64,000 nt of DNA from Hyphomicrobium sp. (GTDB lineage: Bacteria; Pseudomonadota; Alphaproteobacteria; Rhizobiales; Hyphomicrobiaceae): NCBI GenBank assembly GCA_002928515.1, contig PERI01000005.1:1-64000 (forward strand), written 5' to 3'. The translations under genes were made by a program, and so were the position numbers. The notes beneath the pieces are model-generated. The model did no database searches. It had not been told where the DNA came from and saw nothing but the letters and a program-made list of their open reading frames with translations. Within the stretch, counting starts at the first letter, position 1, and the number at the start of each line of letters is the position of its first letter. Shown here in pieces: positions 45,613 through 55,268 of the stretch.

Positions 45613-46245
45613 ATGAAACCAAACGCGGCACTGGCTCGCTTCTATCCCATCGTGCCCGATGCCGATTGGGTCGAACGCATCGTACCCCTTGGCGTGGGTA
45701 TGGTCCAAATCAGGATGAAAGGTAGCGAGCCCAACGAAGTCAAAAGTCATCTACGTCGTGCATTGACAGCCTGCAAAAAATTGAACTGCCAACTGATTGT
45801 CAATGACCACTGGCGCGAAGCGATTGAAGTCGGCGCAGACTATATTCACCTTGGCCAAGAAGATCTGGAGAGCGCCGATCTCGCAGCTATTCGAGCTGCC
45901 AATATCCGCATTGGCATTTCAACGCATGACGACGATGAGCTTACGAAAGCATTGGCTGCCGACGCCGACTACATTGCCTTAGGCCCGATCTACGAGACAA
46001 AATTGAAAGCTATGCGCTGGGCACCCCAGGGCTTGGCACGCGTCACTGAATGGAAATCACGTATCGCCAGCAAGCCACTCGTCGCTATCGGAGGCATTAC
46101 CCCTGAGCGTGCAACGGGGGTGCTTGAAGCAGGAGCCGACAGCCTCGCAGTCATTACAGACTTTATGTCCCATCCCGATCCCGATGCCAGAATTGTCGAA
46201 TGGCTACGCTGGGCCAATGAATATCCAGGGAAAATGCGGCGTTAA
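45613..46245 (+). CDS. thiE: Thiamine-phosphate synthase ThiE
   Basis: 210 residues. Couples the pyrimidine and thiazole units to thiamine phosphate. MVQIRMKG, LIVNDHWREAIEVGADYIHLGQEDL, GISTHDDDE, IALGPIYETKLK and AIGGITPERATGVLEAGADSLAVI fit the ThiE barrel. ATG 45613 lies right after thiG; an overlapping upstream start was rejected. Completes the thiSGE operon; thiC and thiD are not in the window. Confidence 0.93.
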   Translation: MKPNAALARFYPIVPDADWVERIVPLGVGMVQIRMKGSEPNEVKSHLRRALTACKKLNCQLIVNDHWREAIEVGADYIHLGQEDLESADLAAIRAANIRIGISTHDDDELTKALAADADYIALGPIYETKLKAMRWAPQGLARVTEWKSRIASKPLVAIGGITPERATGVLEAGADSLAVITDFMSHPDPDARIVEWLRWANEYPGKMRR

Positions 46246-46335
46246 CCATATGCCTCCCACGCCGGTCGATTATGACAAAAGACTGTGATTTTGTCATAAA
46301 TCGAGCCCGCACGTATCTCAGTAAGTACCCTTCCC

Positions 46336-47373
46336 ATGCCCTATCGCTTCAAACTCGACGAACCGTTCCAGCGCAGTTTGCACCGCATTGCGCGCGAGCA
46401 ACTCGATCGCGCATTGTCGGAGCTTGCCGAACGCGAAGTCAATCCAACTGGAGTTCACGAAAGCCGTAAAGCACTCAAGCGCCTGCGCGCGCTGTTGCGG
46501 CTCGTCCAACCAACAATCGGCGATAAAGTCTTTGCCAAACGCAATGCGGCTTTGCGTCGAGCAGCAGGTGTGCTGTCAGTTCGTCGCGACGAAGCTGTGT
46601 TGCTGGAGACGATAGAAAAGCTTGAACGCCACACAGGTGCTCCTGAAATCTTTGAGCCGTTACGCAGCGCGCTACACTATGAAGATCTTGATTTGGCGCG
46701 ACCGCTGGAGCCTGCAACAGCAGAAAAAGCGCGCAGCCTCCTCGTCAAAGAAGCCAAACATTTCGCGCATATGCGCCTCAAAGGTAAAGGTTTCGCCTCC
46801 GTGCAGCCGGGGCTGGAAACGAGCTATCGTGCTGGACGACGCGCCCTGAAAGACGCCTACAAGAAGCCGACGAGTGAAAAATTCCACGATTTGCGAAAGG
46901 CAGTTCAGTGGCACTGGCGACAAATGAGCTTGCTGTCTCGCGCTTGGCCGGAAGCATTTGAAGTGCGCATCAGCGCCGCACGTGAGCTTTCGCAACTGTT
47001 AGGTGACGATCACGATCTCGCGATGCTGGAAATGTCTGCGCGCAAAACCCAAACACTATCGGCCGAGCAACTGGCGACACTGATACAACTTATAGAAGCG
47101 CGTCAATCTGAACTCCGTCAAGCTGTGGAGTTTAGAGCGGCGCGACTGTTTGCTGAGGCACCAAGCGCATTTGCTAAGCGTATTGCACAATATTGGCACT
47201 ATGGGCGTCATGTGCGAGCACTCACCAAACCTGACATCAGCAAAGCGAATGTGGACACGGCAGTTCCAGAACAACCATTAATTACTGTAGAGACTGAGCA
47301 GCCTGCGCCACGACAAGGCCTAAAAATTGCGGCGAAAACGCCCGGCAATGCCCCGTCGCAACGGCGCGCATGA
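46336..47373 (+). CDS. CHAD domain protein
   Basis: 345 residues. Helical CHAD domain of conserved His, Lys and Arg residues: VHESRKALKRLRALLRL near 38-54, FHDLRKAVQWHWRQMSLLS at about 180, ARELSQLLGDDHDLAML at about 215. CHAD proteins bind inorganic polyphosphate through this basic surface; no CYTH or other partner domain is fused here. The C-terminal 60 residues are low-complexity. No ppk is nearby. Ribosome site weak. Confidence 0.9.
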   Translation: MPYRFKLDEPFQRSLHRIAREQLDRALSELAEREVNPTGVHESRKALKRLRALLRLVQPTIGDKVFAKRNAALRRAAGVLSVRRDEAVLLETIEKLERHTGAPEIFEPLRSALHYEDLDLARPLEPATAEKARSLLVKEAKHFAHMRLKGKGFASVQPGLETSYRAGRRALKDAYKKPTSEKFHDLRKAVQWHWRQMSLLSRAWPEAFEVRISAARELSQLLGDDHDLAMLEMSARKTQTLSAEQLATLIQLIEARQSELRQAVEFRAARLFAEAPSAFAKRIAQYWHYGRHVRALTKPDISKANVDTAVPEQPLITVETEQPAPRQGLKIAAKTPGNAPSQRRA

Positions 47374-47414
47374 TCCGCTAGAGTCTCTTCCACGTTTGCT
47401 GGTTGAGATAAGAA

Positions 47415-48476
47415 ATGAACGAAATCCAAAAATCAAAAATGTTTGAACCCGATCGCTCGGCGTGGCCAAAAGACCATCCGCGCGCGCCTCACGGCCGCAT
47501 TGGCGTTCTGCTTCTCAACCTTGGTACGCCTGATGGCACTGGTTATTGGCCTATGCGCAGCTACCTCAAAGAGTTTCTTTCTGATGAGCGCGTGATCGAA
47601 GAACCAAAATGGAAATGGTGGCCGATCCTCAATCTCATTATTCTGACGGTGCGCCCTGGCAAAAAGGGTAAAGACTACGCCACCATCTGGAATAATGAGA
47701 AAGACGAGGGACCTCTCAAAACAATCACGCGCAGCCAAGCCGAGCAGGTCGCACTGCGTCTGCAAGAGAATTCACGCATCATTGTCGACTGGGCGATGCG
47801 ATATGCCAATCCCTCGACCGAAAGCCGCATTCGTGCATTACAAGAGCAGGGCTGCGATCGCATTTTGCTTGTGCCGCTGTACCCACATTATGCGGCGGCC
47901 ACATCTGCGACAGCCTGCGATCAAGCATTTCGCGCCTTGATGAAGATGCGCTGGCAACCGGCCGTGCGCGTTGCGCCAAGCTATCACGACGATCCCGTAT
48001 ATATCGACGCGCTAGCCCGCTCGATGACCGCAAGTTTAGCAAAGCTAGATTTCGAGCCGGAAAAAATTATCGCCACATTCCACGGCATGCCGGAGAAGTA
48101 TTTATTGAAAGGCGACCCATATCATTGCCAATGTCAGAAAACATCGCGCTTGCTGCGCGAGAAATTGGCAATTGCACCAGATCGCTGGCTCACGACATTT
48201 CAATCGCGCTTCGGAAATGACCCTTGGCTACAACCCTATACCGATATGACGGTTGAAAGCTTGGCGCGCACCGGCACTAAGAAACTCGTCTTGGTCGCAC
48301 CTGGTTTTTCTGCGGATTGCCTGGAGACACTCGAAGAGCTCGATGGCGAAAACCGCCACATTTTCGAAGATAACGGCGGAGAAAAATTCGCTTATCTGCC
48401 GGCCCTCAACGATAGCCCCGAGGGTATCGACGTTATTGAAGCGATCGTACGTCGCGAATTAATGGGCTGGATATAG
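47415..48476 (+). CDS. hemH: Ferrochelatase HemH
   Basis: 353 residues. Inserts ferrous iron into protoporphyrin IX, final step of haem synthesis. LLNLGTPDGTGYWPMRSYLKEFLSDERVIEEP, PLYPHYAAATSATACDQAF, the metal-binding His in FHGMPEKYLLKGDPYHCQC, and the FQSRFGNDPWLQPYTD segment are diagnostic. Follows the CHAD gene by 41 bases; about 200 noncoding bases follow. Confidence 0.95.
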   Translation: MNEIQKSKMFEPDRSAWPKDHPRAPHGRIGVLLLNLGTPDGTGYWPMRSYLKEFLSDERVIEEPKWKWWPILNLIILTVRPGKKGKDYATIWNNEKDEGPLKTITRSQAEQVALRLQENSRIIVDWAMRYANPSTESRIRALQEQGCDRILLVPLYPHYAAATSATACDQAFRALMKMRWQPAVRVAPSYHDDPVYIDALARSMTASLAKLDFEPEKIIATFHGMPEKYLLKGDPYHCQCQKTSRLLREKLAIAPDRWLTTFQSRFGNDPWLQPYTDMTVESLARTGTKKLVLVAPGFSADCLETLEELDGENRHIFEDNGGEKFAYLPALNDSPEGIDVIEAIVRRELMGWI

Positions 48477-48680
48477 CGTGTTCTGATTGTGCTGAGCCTC
48501 AACGATTGGCCCGCATAGAGTTGGTCTAATCATTTTGCCGCTAAATGCTATGGAATGGTCTAATTTGATCCAAATAAAACTACGCAATTACCCCTTATTT
48601 ACAAATTGTTCGCGACTCGCAGCTAAAACCCCGAGAATCAGTTTTCGTGAAATCGAGAATTCTGCTTCGGGAGAATAAAT

Positions 48681-49673
48681 ATGCCGGATAGTTTTGGCGG
48701 CTTTGAATCGTTCGGCTTTATTCTGCTGGCAGGCGCAATTTGGGCGCTGTGGTCCACGGTCAAAATCGTACCCCAAGGCTTCAACTTTACCGTTGAAAAT
48801 CTCGGCCGCTACACGCGCACCCTGTCCCCGGGTCTGCATATTCTCATCCCTGTCATTGAAAGGGTCGGTCATAACATCAACATGATGGAACAGGTGATCG
48901 ACATTCCAAGCCAGGATGTCATCACGCGCGACAACGCAATGGTACGCGTCGATGGCGTCGCATTTTTCCAAATTTTAAACGCCGCAAAAGCTGCCTACGA
49001 GGTTGATCGTCTGGAACACTCGATGGTCAATCTCACCATGACCAACATCCGCACGGTCATGGGCTCGATGGATCTCGACGAACTGCTCTCGAACCGTGAC
49101 CAAATTAATACGCGCTTGCTGCAAGTGGTCGATGCTGCGACCGAAGCATGGGGCGTCAAGGTCACGCGCATCGAGATCAAGGATATTGCACCTCCACGTG
49201 ATCTCATCGACAGCATGGCGCGTCAAATGAAAGCGGAACGCGAAAAGCGCGCGCAAATTCTCGAATCGGAAGGTCTTCGCCAAGCGGCAATTCTTCAGGC
49301 CGAAGGCCAAAAACAAGCCGTCGTACTTGAAGCTGAAGGCCGCCGCGAAGCCGCATTTCGCGACGCTGAGGCACGCGAGCGCGCAGCCGAAGCCGAAGCA
49401 GCAGCCACCCGAATGGTATCGGAAGCGATTTCAGGAGGCAACGTCCAGGCGATCAACTATTTCGTCGCTAACAATTACATGAAAGTCCTTGAATCCCTCG
49501 CCAAATCCCCGAACCAGAAGATTATCATGATGCCACTCGAAGCCTCGTCGATCATCGGATCATTGGGCGGCATTGCTCAGATCGCAGGCGAAACTTTCGG
49601 CAATACGGGCTCAAACCCGACAGGAAGCACACCGCGCACACCTTTACGCTCTGGCTCCGTGCCACCTACTTAA
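48681..49673 (+). CDS. SPFH/Band 7 family protein (stomatin, QmcA-like)
   Basis: 330 residues. An N-terminal hydrophobic anchor ([20 protein letters not shown]), the SPFH domain ([49 protein letters not shown]), and a long Ala/Glu-rich coiled coil from about 185 to 250 ([19 protein letters not shown] onward). Forms membrane-associated ring assemblies; exact role unknown. GGGAG precedes ATG 48681. An NfeD protein follows 44 bases later, the usual pair. Confidence 0.92.
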   Translation: MPDSFGGFESFGFILLAGAIWALWSTVKIVPQGFNFTVENLGRYTRTLSPGLHILIPVIERVGHNINMMEQVIDIPSQDVITRDNAMVRVDGVAFFQILNAAKAAYEVDRLEHSMVNLTMTNIRTVMGSMDLDELLSNRDQINTRLLQVVDAATEAWGVKVTRIEIKDIAPPRDLIDSMARQMKAEREKRAQILESEGLRQAAILQAEGQKQAVVLEAEGRREAAFRDAEARERAAEAEAAATRMVSEAISGGNVQAINYFVANNYMKVLESLAKSPNQKIIMMPLEASSIIGSLGGIAQIAGETFGNTGSNPTGSTPRTPLRSGSVPPT

Positions 49674-49717
49674 AGTCAAATGAGTGGTTCAGGCATTACG
49701 ACAGATAGAGGCGCACC

Positions 49718-50173
49718 ATGCAATTTCTAGCAGACCTAGTCGCTCAGTTCGGCGCATGGCTTTGGTTTGCCGCAGCCGTTGCTTTGTTCGTTCTGGAAAC
49801 GATCGTGCCCGGCATCCATTTCCTGTGGTTCGGTGTGTCGGCAGCCTTGGTTGGTCTCATCGCGCTCATCATACCGTTGGCATGGCAATGGCAACTTATT
49901 TTGTTCACGGTGATTTCGGTCGCTACGCTGTTCTGGGTACGCCAGTCGAGCCGCGCCGATGTTGCCAAAACTGACGAACCGGATCTCAACATACGCGGTG
50001 CGCAGTATATCGGTCGTATGGTGACGGTCGAAGATGCGATTACCAATGGCCGCGGACGCGTGCGCGTCGGGGATACCATCTGGCCCGCACAAGGTGAAGA
50101 CGCGCTGGCAGGCGCAAGCGTCAAAGTCGTGGGTGTCAATGATACGGTATTAGTCGTTGAGCGTATGGAATAG
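49718..50173 (+). CDS. NfeD family membrane protein
   Basis: 151 residues. Three to four membrane helices (WFAAAVALFVLETIVPGIHFLWFGVSAALVGLIALIIPL), then a C-terminal OB-fold (RGAQYIGRMVTVEDAITNGRGRVRVGDTIWPAQGE). NfeD proteins accompany SPFH proteins, probably forming a membrane complex or quality-control unit. The short form without the protease domain. AGAGG precedes ATG 49718. Confidence 0.92.
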   Translation: MQFLADLVAQFGAWLWFAAAVALFVLETIVPGIHFLWFGVSAALVGLIALIIPLAWQWQLILFTVISVATLFWVRQSSRADVAKTDEPDLNIRGAQYIGRMVTVEDAITNGRGRVRVGDTIWPAQGEDALAGASVKVVGVNDTVLVVERME

Positions 50174-50194
50174 CCGCAAGTCCGACTTGACCAC

Positions 50195-51226
50195 CTAAAC
50201 CACACCGAGCCGCAGCAGATCGTGGATATGAATGACGCCGACAGGCTTCGATTTTTCCACCACGAATAGCGCCGTAATGCGCGAAGAATTCAGCAACTCA
50301 AGCGCAGCTGATGCGAGCATACCGGGCGATATCGTCTTGGGCTTGCGAGTCATAATGTCATCAACGGAAGATTTGAGCAGATCTGGCCCCATGTGACGCC
50401 GCAAATCGCCATCTGTAATAACACCCGCAAGCTGCCCCTTGGCATCGATGACCCCAACGCAACCCAAACTTTTTTCAGTCATCATCATCAGCGCGTTGCC
50501 CATCGTTTCGCCCAGCGGAAGCAATGGTAAGCGATCACCCTGGTTCATGACGTCAGAAACGTACTTCAAGTTAGCGCCGAGCGACCCGCCTGGATGAAAC
50601 ACTTTGAAGTCGTGCGCTGTAAATCCACGTGCTTCGAGTAATGCCATGGCCAAGCAATCGCCCAAAGCCAATTGCATCGTCGTGGACGTCGTTGGCGCAA
50701 GACCATGCGGGCAGGCTTCTTGAGCGCGCGGCAGCTTCAACACCACGTCCGACTGCTGGCCCAATGCGCTTTCGGCCCGCGAGGTGATCGCGACAAGCGG
50801 AACTTTAAAGCGTCGCGAATAAGTGATGATGGGTTTGAGTTCGACGGTCTCGCCGGACCAGGACAATGCAAGGATCAAATCAGCATTAGTCACCATGCCG
50901 AGATCGCCGTGCGATGCTTCGCTGGGATGCACAAAAAATGCGGGTGTGCCCGTCGAAGCGAACGTGGCGGCAATTTTCTGGCCGACATGACCGCTCTTGC
51001 CAATTCCCGTGACGATAACCCGACCGCTCACCGCGACGAGGCGGCGAACCGCGTCCGCAAAGGCTTGCGACATAGCCCCACGCAACTCGGCACCAAGCTG
51101 CGCCAAGCCATCGCCCTCCAGCTCCAGCGTTCGGATCGCCGATGCAACAGGGTCGCCTGGAGGCTGCTTAACAGCAGCAATCTTGGAACGTGAGGTTGTC
51201 ATCAAGGAGAGCAAAGCCTTCTGCAT
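50195..51226 (-). CDS. kdsD: Arabinose-5-phosphate isomerase KdsD (SIS and two CBS domains)
   Basis: 343 residues. Converts ribulose-5-phosphate to arabinose-5-phosphate for Kdo and lipopolysaccharide. SIS domain about 45-190 (VTGIGKSGHVGQKIAATFASTGTPAFFVHPSEASHGDLG, LALSWSGET), then two CBS domains (about 215-275 and 285-340). The start may be 51226 or the in-frame ATG at 51202; neither has a strong ribosome site. Opposite strand to NfeD, separated by 21 bases at the 3' ends. Confidence 0.93.
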   Translation of the reverse strand: MQKALLSLMTTSRSKIAAVKQPPGDPVASAIRTLELEGDGLAQLGAELRGAMSQAFADAVRRLVAVSGRVIVTGIGKSGHVGQKIAATFASTGTPAFFVHPSEASHGDLGMVTNADLILALSWSGETVELKPIITYSRRFKVPLVAITSRAESALGQQSDVVLKLPRAQEACPHGLAPTTSTTMQLALGDCLAMALLEARGFTAHDFKVFHPGGSLGANLKYVSDVMNQGDRLPLLPLGETMGNALMMMTEKSLGCVGVIDAKGQLAGVITDGDLRRHMGPDLLKSSVDDIMTRKPKTISPGMLASAALELLNSSRITALFVVEKSKPVGVIHIHDLLRLGVV

Positions 51227-51437
51227 GGGACGAAACCAGCCTTCGTCCGAACGGCCATAAGCCCAATTTCAGTGGCGTGAAAACGACAATCAATCATAGC
51301 AAACGACAGCGCAAAATACCACTGCGACACGCCTGATATTCCCCTCTCTTAAGCCACTCTTAACCCAGCCTTTTTAGGGTCGATCTAGTGAGTCGGTTGC
51401 GTCGCGTGATCAACATTGTCATGAGGACGCCCCCGCG

Positions 51438-53087
51438 ATGGGTGACCGGCTGTTTGCCTGGATTTTTGCAACACTTATTGTGCCCGTGGCGCTGATCGCA
51501 GTCGCGCGACCTGCATTGTCTCAGTCTGTCGAGCCATCCAGGCCACAAAGGACCGATACGCAAACGAGCCAATCGCGCTCTCAAGCCGGCATTGTCATCG
51601 ACGATTCGTTTGCGAGCGAGGGTGCTCAGGCAACAATTGCCCAGGTAGATGATACCGACAGCGAAACCAATCCAGACGATGCAAACGACGATACATCTGT
51701 TTCGACAGGGCAGCCACAATCCGCTCCACCAGCCGATGGCGTTCTTAGCAACGACGTTGAAGACGCAGCTCTACTACGCGACGGCATCGTCGAAGTGGGT
51801 GAGCCTTTGCCACAGCAGGATGGCCTAGATCCGCAGAACATTGCAGCCGGTGATCCAGACGATGCTGCTCTATTCAACAATCCGCCTGCAGGCTTTGATC
51901 CACTGTTATTCCAGATCGAAGAACTCAATCCAATCCTCGATAACCGCGCAACGCGACGCCTGTTTCGCCAAGAACCGTTCGATCCCGTCGGCATACGTAT
52001 AGGCAGCTTCGTGCTGTTTCCGCAGCTTGAACTCGGCAGTTCATGGTCATCAAACGTTTTTCAATCGTCGGATCCACGCGACGATTTTGCAGCTGACATT
52101 CGCCCGTCGGGAAGATTGGTTTCAAACTGGGGGCGGCATGCACTCGAATTTTCAGCAACAGGTGCGTTCAGCTACTACGATGAGTTTACGACCGAGAACG
52201 ATGAATCTTACTCAATCGAAAGTCGAGGCCGCTTAGATCTGACGCGACGGTCGAACATCCAAGCCGTGATCGCCCGTGATCGCGCGCTGGAAAGTCGCTC
52301 AGCCTTGGACGCGAGCATCGTCGGTGATCGCACACAAGTCACCACTGATCGTGCTGAAGTCGCTTTCAATCATCGATTCAACCGCCTTTCGCTCCAATTC
52401 CGTGGCAGCATTTCAGACTTGCAATATGATGACGCCGACGCTGGCTCGTCCGATCGCAATTACACAGCGACCGAGGAAACCGTGCGAGCAAGTTGGGAAT
52501 TCAAACCAACATTGTCTGCTTTTACGGAAGTCGCCATCAACCAGCGTCGCTACGACACCGTCGCATCGACCGATTTGATCAGCAGAAATTCTGACGGGCA
52601 GCGGTACCGAGCTGGCATCTCTTTCGGCAACACAGGGCAAATTCTACGCGGTGAAGTGAGCCTTGGCTACGGCGTACAAACCCCCGACGACGATGCGTTG
52701 AGCCAAGTCGATGGTCTGATCCTCGATGCCAACGCAACATGGCGCGCAACAGAACTAACATCTCTCTTGTTCACCGCTCGCTCAGACGTGACCGAGACGA
52801 CAACAGCTAACGTTGGCGGCGCGTTTAATCGCAACGTGGGCATTGAAGTTCGACACGCATTCAAAAGGTATCTCATCGCTTCTGCGGGCGTCACCTACGC
52901 GACATTCGATTCTCAAGATGACATCATTGACGAGCGCGAATGGCGTTCGACGCTCGGCCTTGAGTATTTCCTCAACTCTGACGCTATCGTGTTCTCGAAT
53001 TATGCACATACCGATTACGATGCGATCGGCAGCGATAGCGATTTTTCAGCCGATGAAGTGTTTGTCGGCATACGCTTGAGACGCTAA
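51438..53087 (+). CDS. Outer-membrane beta-barrel protein (putative beta-barrel porin-2 type)
   Basis: 549 residues. Signal peptide (LFAWIFATLIVPVALIAVARPALSQ), then about 130 residues rich in Asp, Gln, Pro and Ser that look disordered, and a C-terminal barrel from about 180 made of alternating strands ending in an aromatic-free but Arg-terminated strand (VFVGIRLRR). GAGGA lies about 10 bases before ATG 51438. Neighbours galU and galE suggest a link to surface polysaccharide export, as for similar barrels in exopolysaccharide loci, but this is inference. Stop is one base from the convergent galU stop. Confidence 0.8.
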   Translation: MGDRLFAWIFATLIVPVALIAVARPALSQSVEPSRPQRTDTQTSQSRSQAGIVIDDSFASEGAQATIAQVDDTDSETNPDDANDDTSVSTGQPQSAPPADGVLSNDVEDAALLRDGIVEVGEPLPQQDGLDPQNIAAGDPDDAALFNNPPAGFDPLLFQIEELNPILDNRATRRLFRQEPFDPVGIRIGSFVLFPQLELGSSWSSNVFQSSDPRDDFAADIRPSGRLVSNWGRHALEFSATGAFSYYDEFTTENDESYSIESRGRLDLTRRSNIQAVIARDRALESRSALDASIVGDRTQVTTDRAEVAFNHRFNRLSLQFRGSISDLQYDDADAGSSDRNYTATEETVRASWEFKPTLSAFTEVAINQRRYDTVASTDLISRNSDGQRYRAGISFGNTGQILRGEVSLGYGVQTPDDDALSQVDGLILDANATWRATELTSLLFTARSDVTETTTANVGGAFNRNVGIEVRHAFKRYLIASAGVTYATFDSQDDIIDEREWRSTLGLEYFLNSDAIVFSNYAHTDYDAIGSDSDFSADEVFVGIRLRR

Positions 53088-53978
53088 TTACGCGGTCAAT
53101 AAGCGCTGCAAATCCGCCCTGAGATCGTCTGACAAATCTTGACGCTCCAAGGCGTAGGCGATGTTTGCCGTCAGGAAACCGATTTTCGATCCGCAGTCGT
53201 AAATATCGCCATCGAAGCGAACGGCATGAAACTTTTGCGCACTGTCTTGCATGAGCTGGATCATAGAATCCGTCAGCTGAATTTCTCCGCCTGCGCCGCG
53301 TTCCTGCTTCTCTAGCAAACCAAATATTTCTGGCTGCAAAATATAACGCCCCGTGATGTGCAAATTGGAGGGTGCTGTACCGGGCTTCGGCTTCTCTACC
53401 ATTGAGGTTATGCCAGATACTTTGGCCTGTACATCGGTAACGCCCACGATGCCATATTGATGCGTTTGATCGTCAGGTACCGGCGCGACCGCAATGAGAT
53501 TGCCGCCCGATTGTGCATACGCATCCATCATTTCGGCCAAGCAAGGTTTTGCAGCATGATGCAGCATGTCAGGCAGCAAAAGCGCAAATGGCTCATCGCC
53601 GACGATATCGCGCGCACACCAAACCGCATGACCAAGTCCTAGGGGGCGTTGCTGCCGCGTGAAACTGGTTTGTCCGGCCGCTGGCAAATCGCGCGCGAGA
53701 CTTTCAAGTTCTTTCGTCTTGCCGCGTTCTTCAAGGGTACGCTCAAGCTCGAACTGGCTATCGAAATGATCCTCGATCACGCCCTTGTTGCGTCCGGTGA
53801 CAAATATAAAATGCTCAATGCCCGCCGCGCGTGCTTCGTCGACGACATGCTGAATAACGGGCCGATCGACCACCGTTAGCATTTCCTTAGGCATAGCTTT
53901 TGTCGCAGGCAAAAATCGCGTGCCTAGACCAGCAACAGGAAAAACGGCCTTACGGATGCGTTTCGTGGTGGCAGACAT
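53088..53978 (-). CDS. galU: UTP-glucose-1-phosphate uridylyltransferase GalU
   Basis: 296 residues. Makes UDP-glucose from UTP and glucose-1-phosphate. N-terminal nucleotide site KAVFPVAGLGTRFLPATKAMPKEMLTVVDRPVIQ, RPLGLGHAVWCARDIVGDEPFALLLPD, SMVEKPKPG, and the RYILQPEIF and FDGDIYDCGSKIGFLTANI end are diagnostic. AGGAG precedes ATG 53978. Together with galE (divergent, 227 bases apart) it supplies UDP-glucose and UDP-galactose for surface sugars. Confidence 0.96.
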   Translation of the reverse strand: MSATTKRIRKAVFPVAGLGTRFLPATKAMPKEMLTVVDRPVIQHVVDEARAAGIEHFIFVTGRNKGVIEDHFDSQFELERTLEERGKTKELESLARDLPAAGQTSFTRQQRPLGLGHAVWCARDIVGDEPFALLLPDMLHHAAKPCLAEMMDAYAQSGGNLIAVAPVPDDQTHQYGIVGVTDVQAKVSGITSMVEKPKPGTAPSNLHITGRYILQPEIFGLLEKQERGAGGEIQLTDSMIQLMQDSAQKFHAVRFDGDIYDCGSKIGFLTANIAYALERQDLSDDLRADLQRLLTA

Positions 53979-54205
53979 AAAATTCTCCTGAAGCGCTTAA
54001 ATGTGCTTTCAACTTTGCTCTGCTAGGAATGGGTGCAGGAAACAACAAACAAAACCCGTTCGTCGCGTTGACTTGGCCGCTCAATACGACACTTTATAGG
54101 CTATCGAAGTGAATGGGCAGGATCAGAAAATCTGGCTCGCAGTACCGGAATTGCGCGACTGTGCCAAGTGCAGCAGAAGCGAGAGCAGTAGAAGGTTGAA
54201 GCTCA

Positions 54206-55198
54206 ATGAGCGTCCTGGTGACAGGTGGAGCAGGTTATATCGGCAGCCACATGGTCTTGGAACTATGTGACGCAGGCGAACGCGTTGTTGTTATTGACAA
54301 TCTCTCGACCGGCTATCGCTGGGCTGTGGCACCCGATGCCAAACTGGTCGTTGGCGATGCAGGCGACAGTGACCTCGTCAAGGCAACCATCAAAGCCCAC
54401 GACGTCACCGCGATCATTCATTTTGCCGGTTCGATTGTCGTACCCGACTCCGTCGCCGATCCACTCGGCTATTATGAAAACAACACGGTGAAGTCACGCA
54501 ATCTGATGGCAGCCGCCGTCGCATGTGGTGTGCCGCATTTCATCTTCTCGTCGACCGCAGCGGTTTACGGAAACCCCAAAGAAAACCCGGTATCAGAAAG
54601 TGCGCTACCAGCACCGATGTCACCTTATGGTTCATCGAAGCTGATGACGGAAATCATGTTGTCGGATACCGCGAACGCGCATCCTTTCCGCTTTGTCGCA
54701 TTGCGCTATTTCAATGTGGCCGGTGCAGACCCGAAGGGCCGTTCTGGACAATCGACGCCGAATGCTACCCACCTGATAAAAGTCGCCTGCGAAACGGCAC
54801 TCGGCAAACGTGGCCAGATGGAAGTTTTCGGCACCGACTACCCAACGCAAGACGGAACGTGCGTACGCGATTATATTCATGTCACAGACTTGGCGCGCGC
54901 CCATCTGTCGGCGCTCGACTATCTGCGTAAGAGCGGGACATCCGACATCTTCAACTGCGGCTACTCCCGCGGATTTTCCGTTCACGAAGTGATCGCCGCC
55001 GTCAAGCGCGTATCGGGGGTTGACTTCAAAGTCTTACTCTCTCCGCGCCGCGCAGGCGATCCAGCAGCTATTGTCGCTGCATCGCGCAAAATCCGCGAAA
55101 CCTTGGGCTGGAAACCTATCCACGACGATCTCGACACGATCGTTGCGCAGGCTTTGGCTTGGGAAGCGGGCGTCGATCAACTCAAAGCCGCCTCCTGA
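54206..55198 (+). CDS. galE: UDP-glucose 4-epimerase GalE
   Basis: 330 residues. Interconverts UDP-glucose and UDP-galactose with bound NAD. VTGGAGYIGSHMVLEL at about 4-19, SSTAAVYG, catalytic Tyr and Lys in SPYGSSKLM, ALRYFNVAGADPKG, DYPTQDGTCVRDYIHVTDLARAH and YSRGFSVHEVI. AGAAGG precedes ATG 54206. The divergent galU is the natural partner. The lytic transglycosylase gene follows after 70 bases. Confidence 0.96.
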   Translation: MSVLVTGGAGYIGSHMVLELCDAGERVVVIDNLSTGYRWAVAPDAKLVVGDAGDSDLVKATIKAHDVTAIIHFAGSIVVPDSVADPLGYYENNTVKSRNLMAAAVACGVPHFIFSSTAAVYGNPKENPVSESALPAPMSPYGSSKLMTEIMLSDTANAHPFRFVALRYFNVAGADPKGRSGQSTPNATHLIKVACETALGKRGQMEVFGTDYPTQDGTCVRDYIHVTDLARAHLSALDYLRKSGTSDIFNCGYSRGFSVHEVIAAVKRVSGVDFKVLLSPRRAGDPAAIVAASRKIRETLGWKPIHDDLDTIVAQALAWEAGVDQLKAAS

Positions 55199-55268
55199 TC
55201 CCGCATACGGGTCGCAAAAAAGCCCTGAAAGACAGGGAGATATCGGCGCATTCTTCAGGAGGGCTTGC

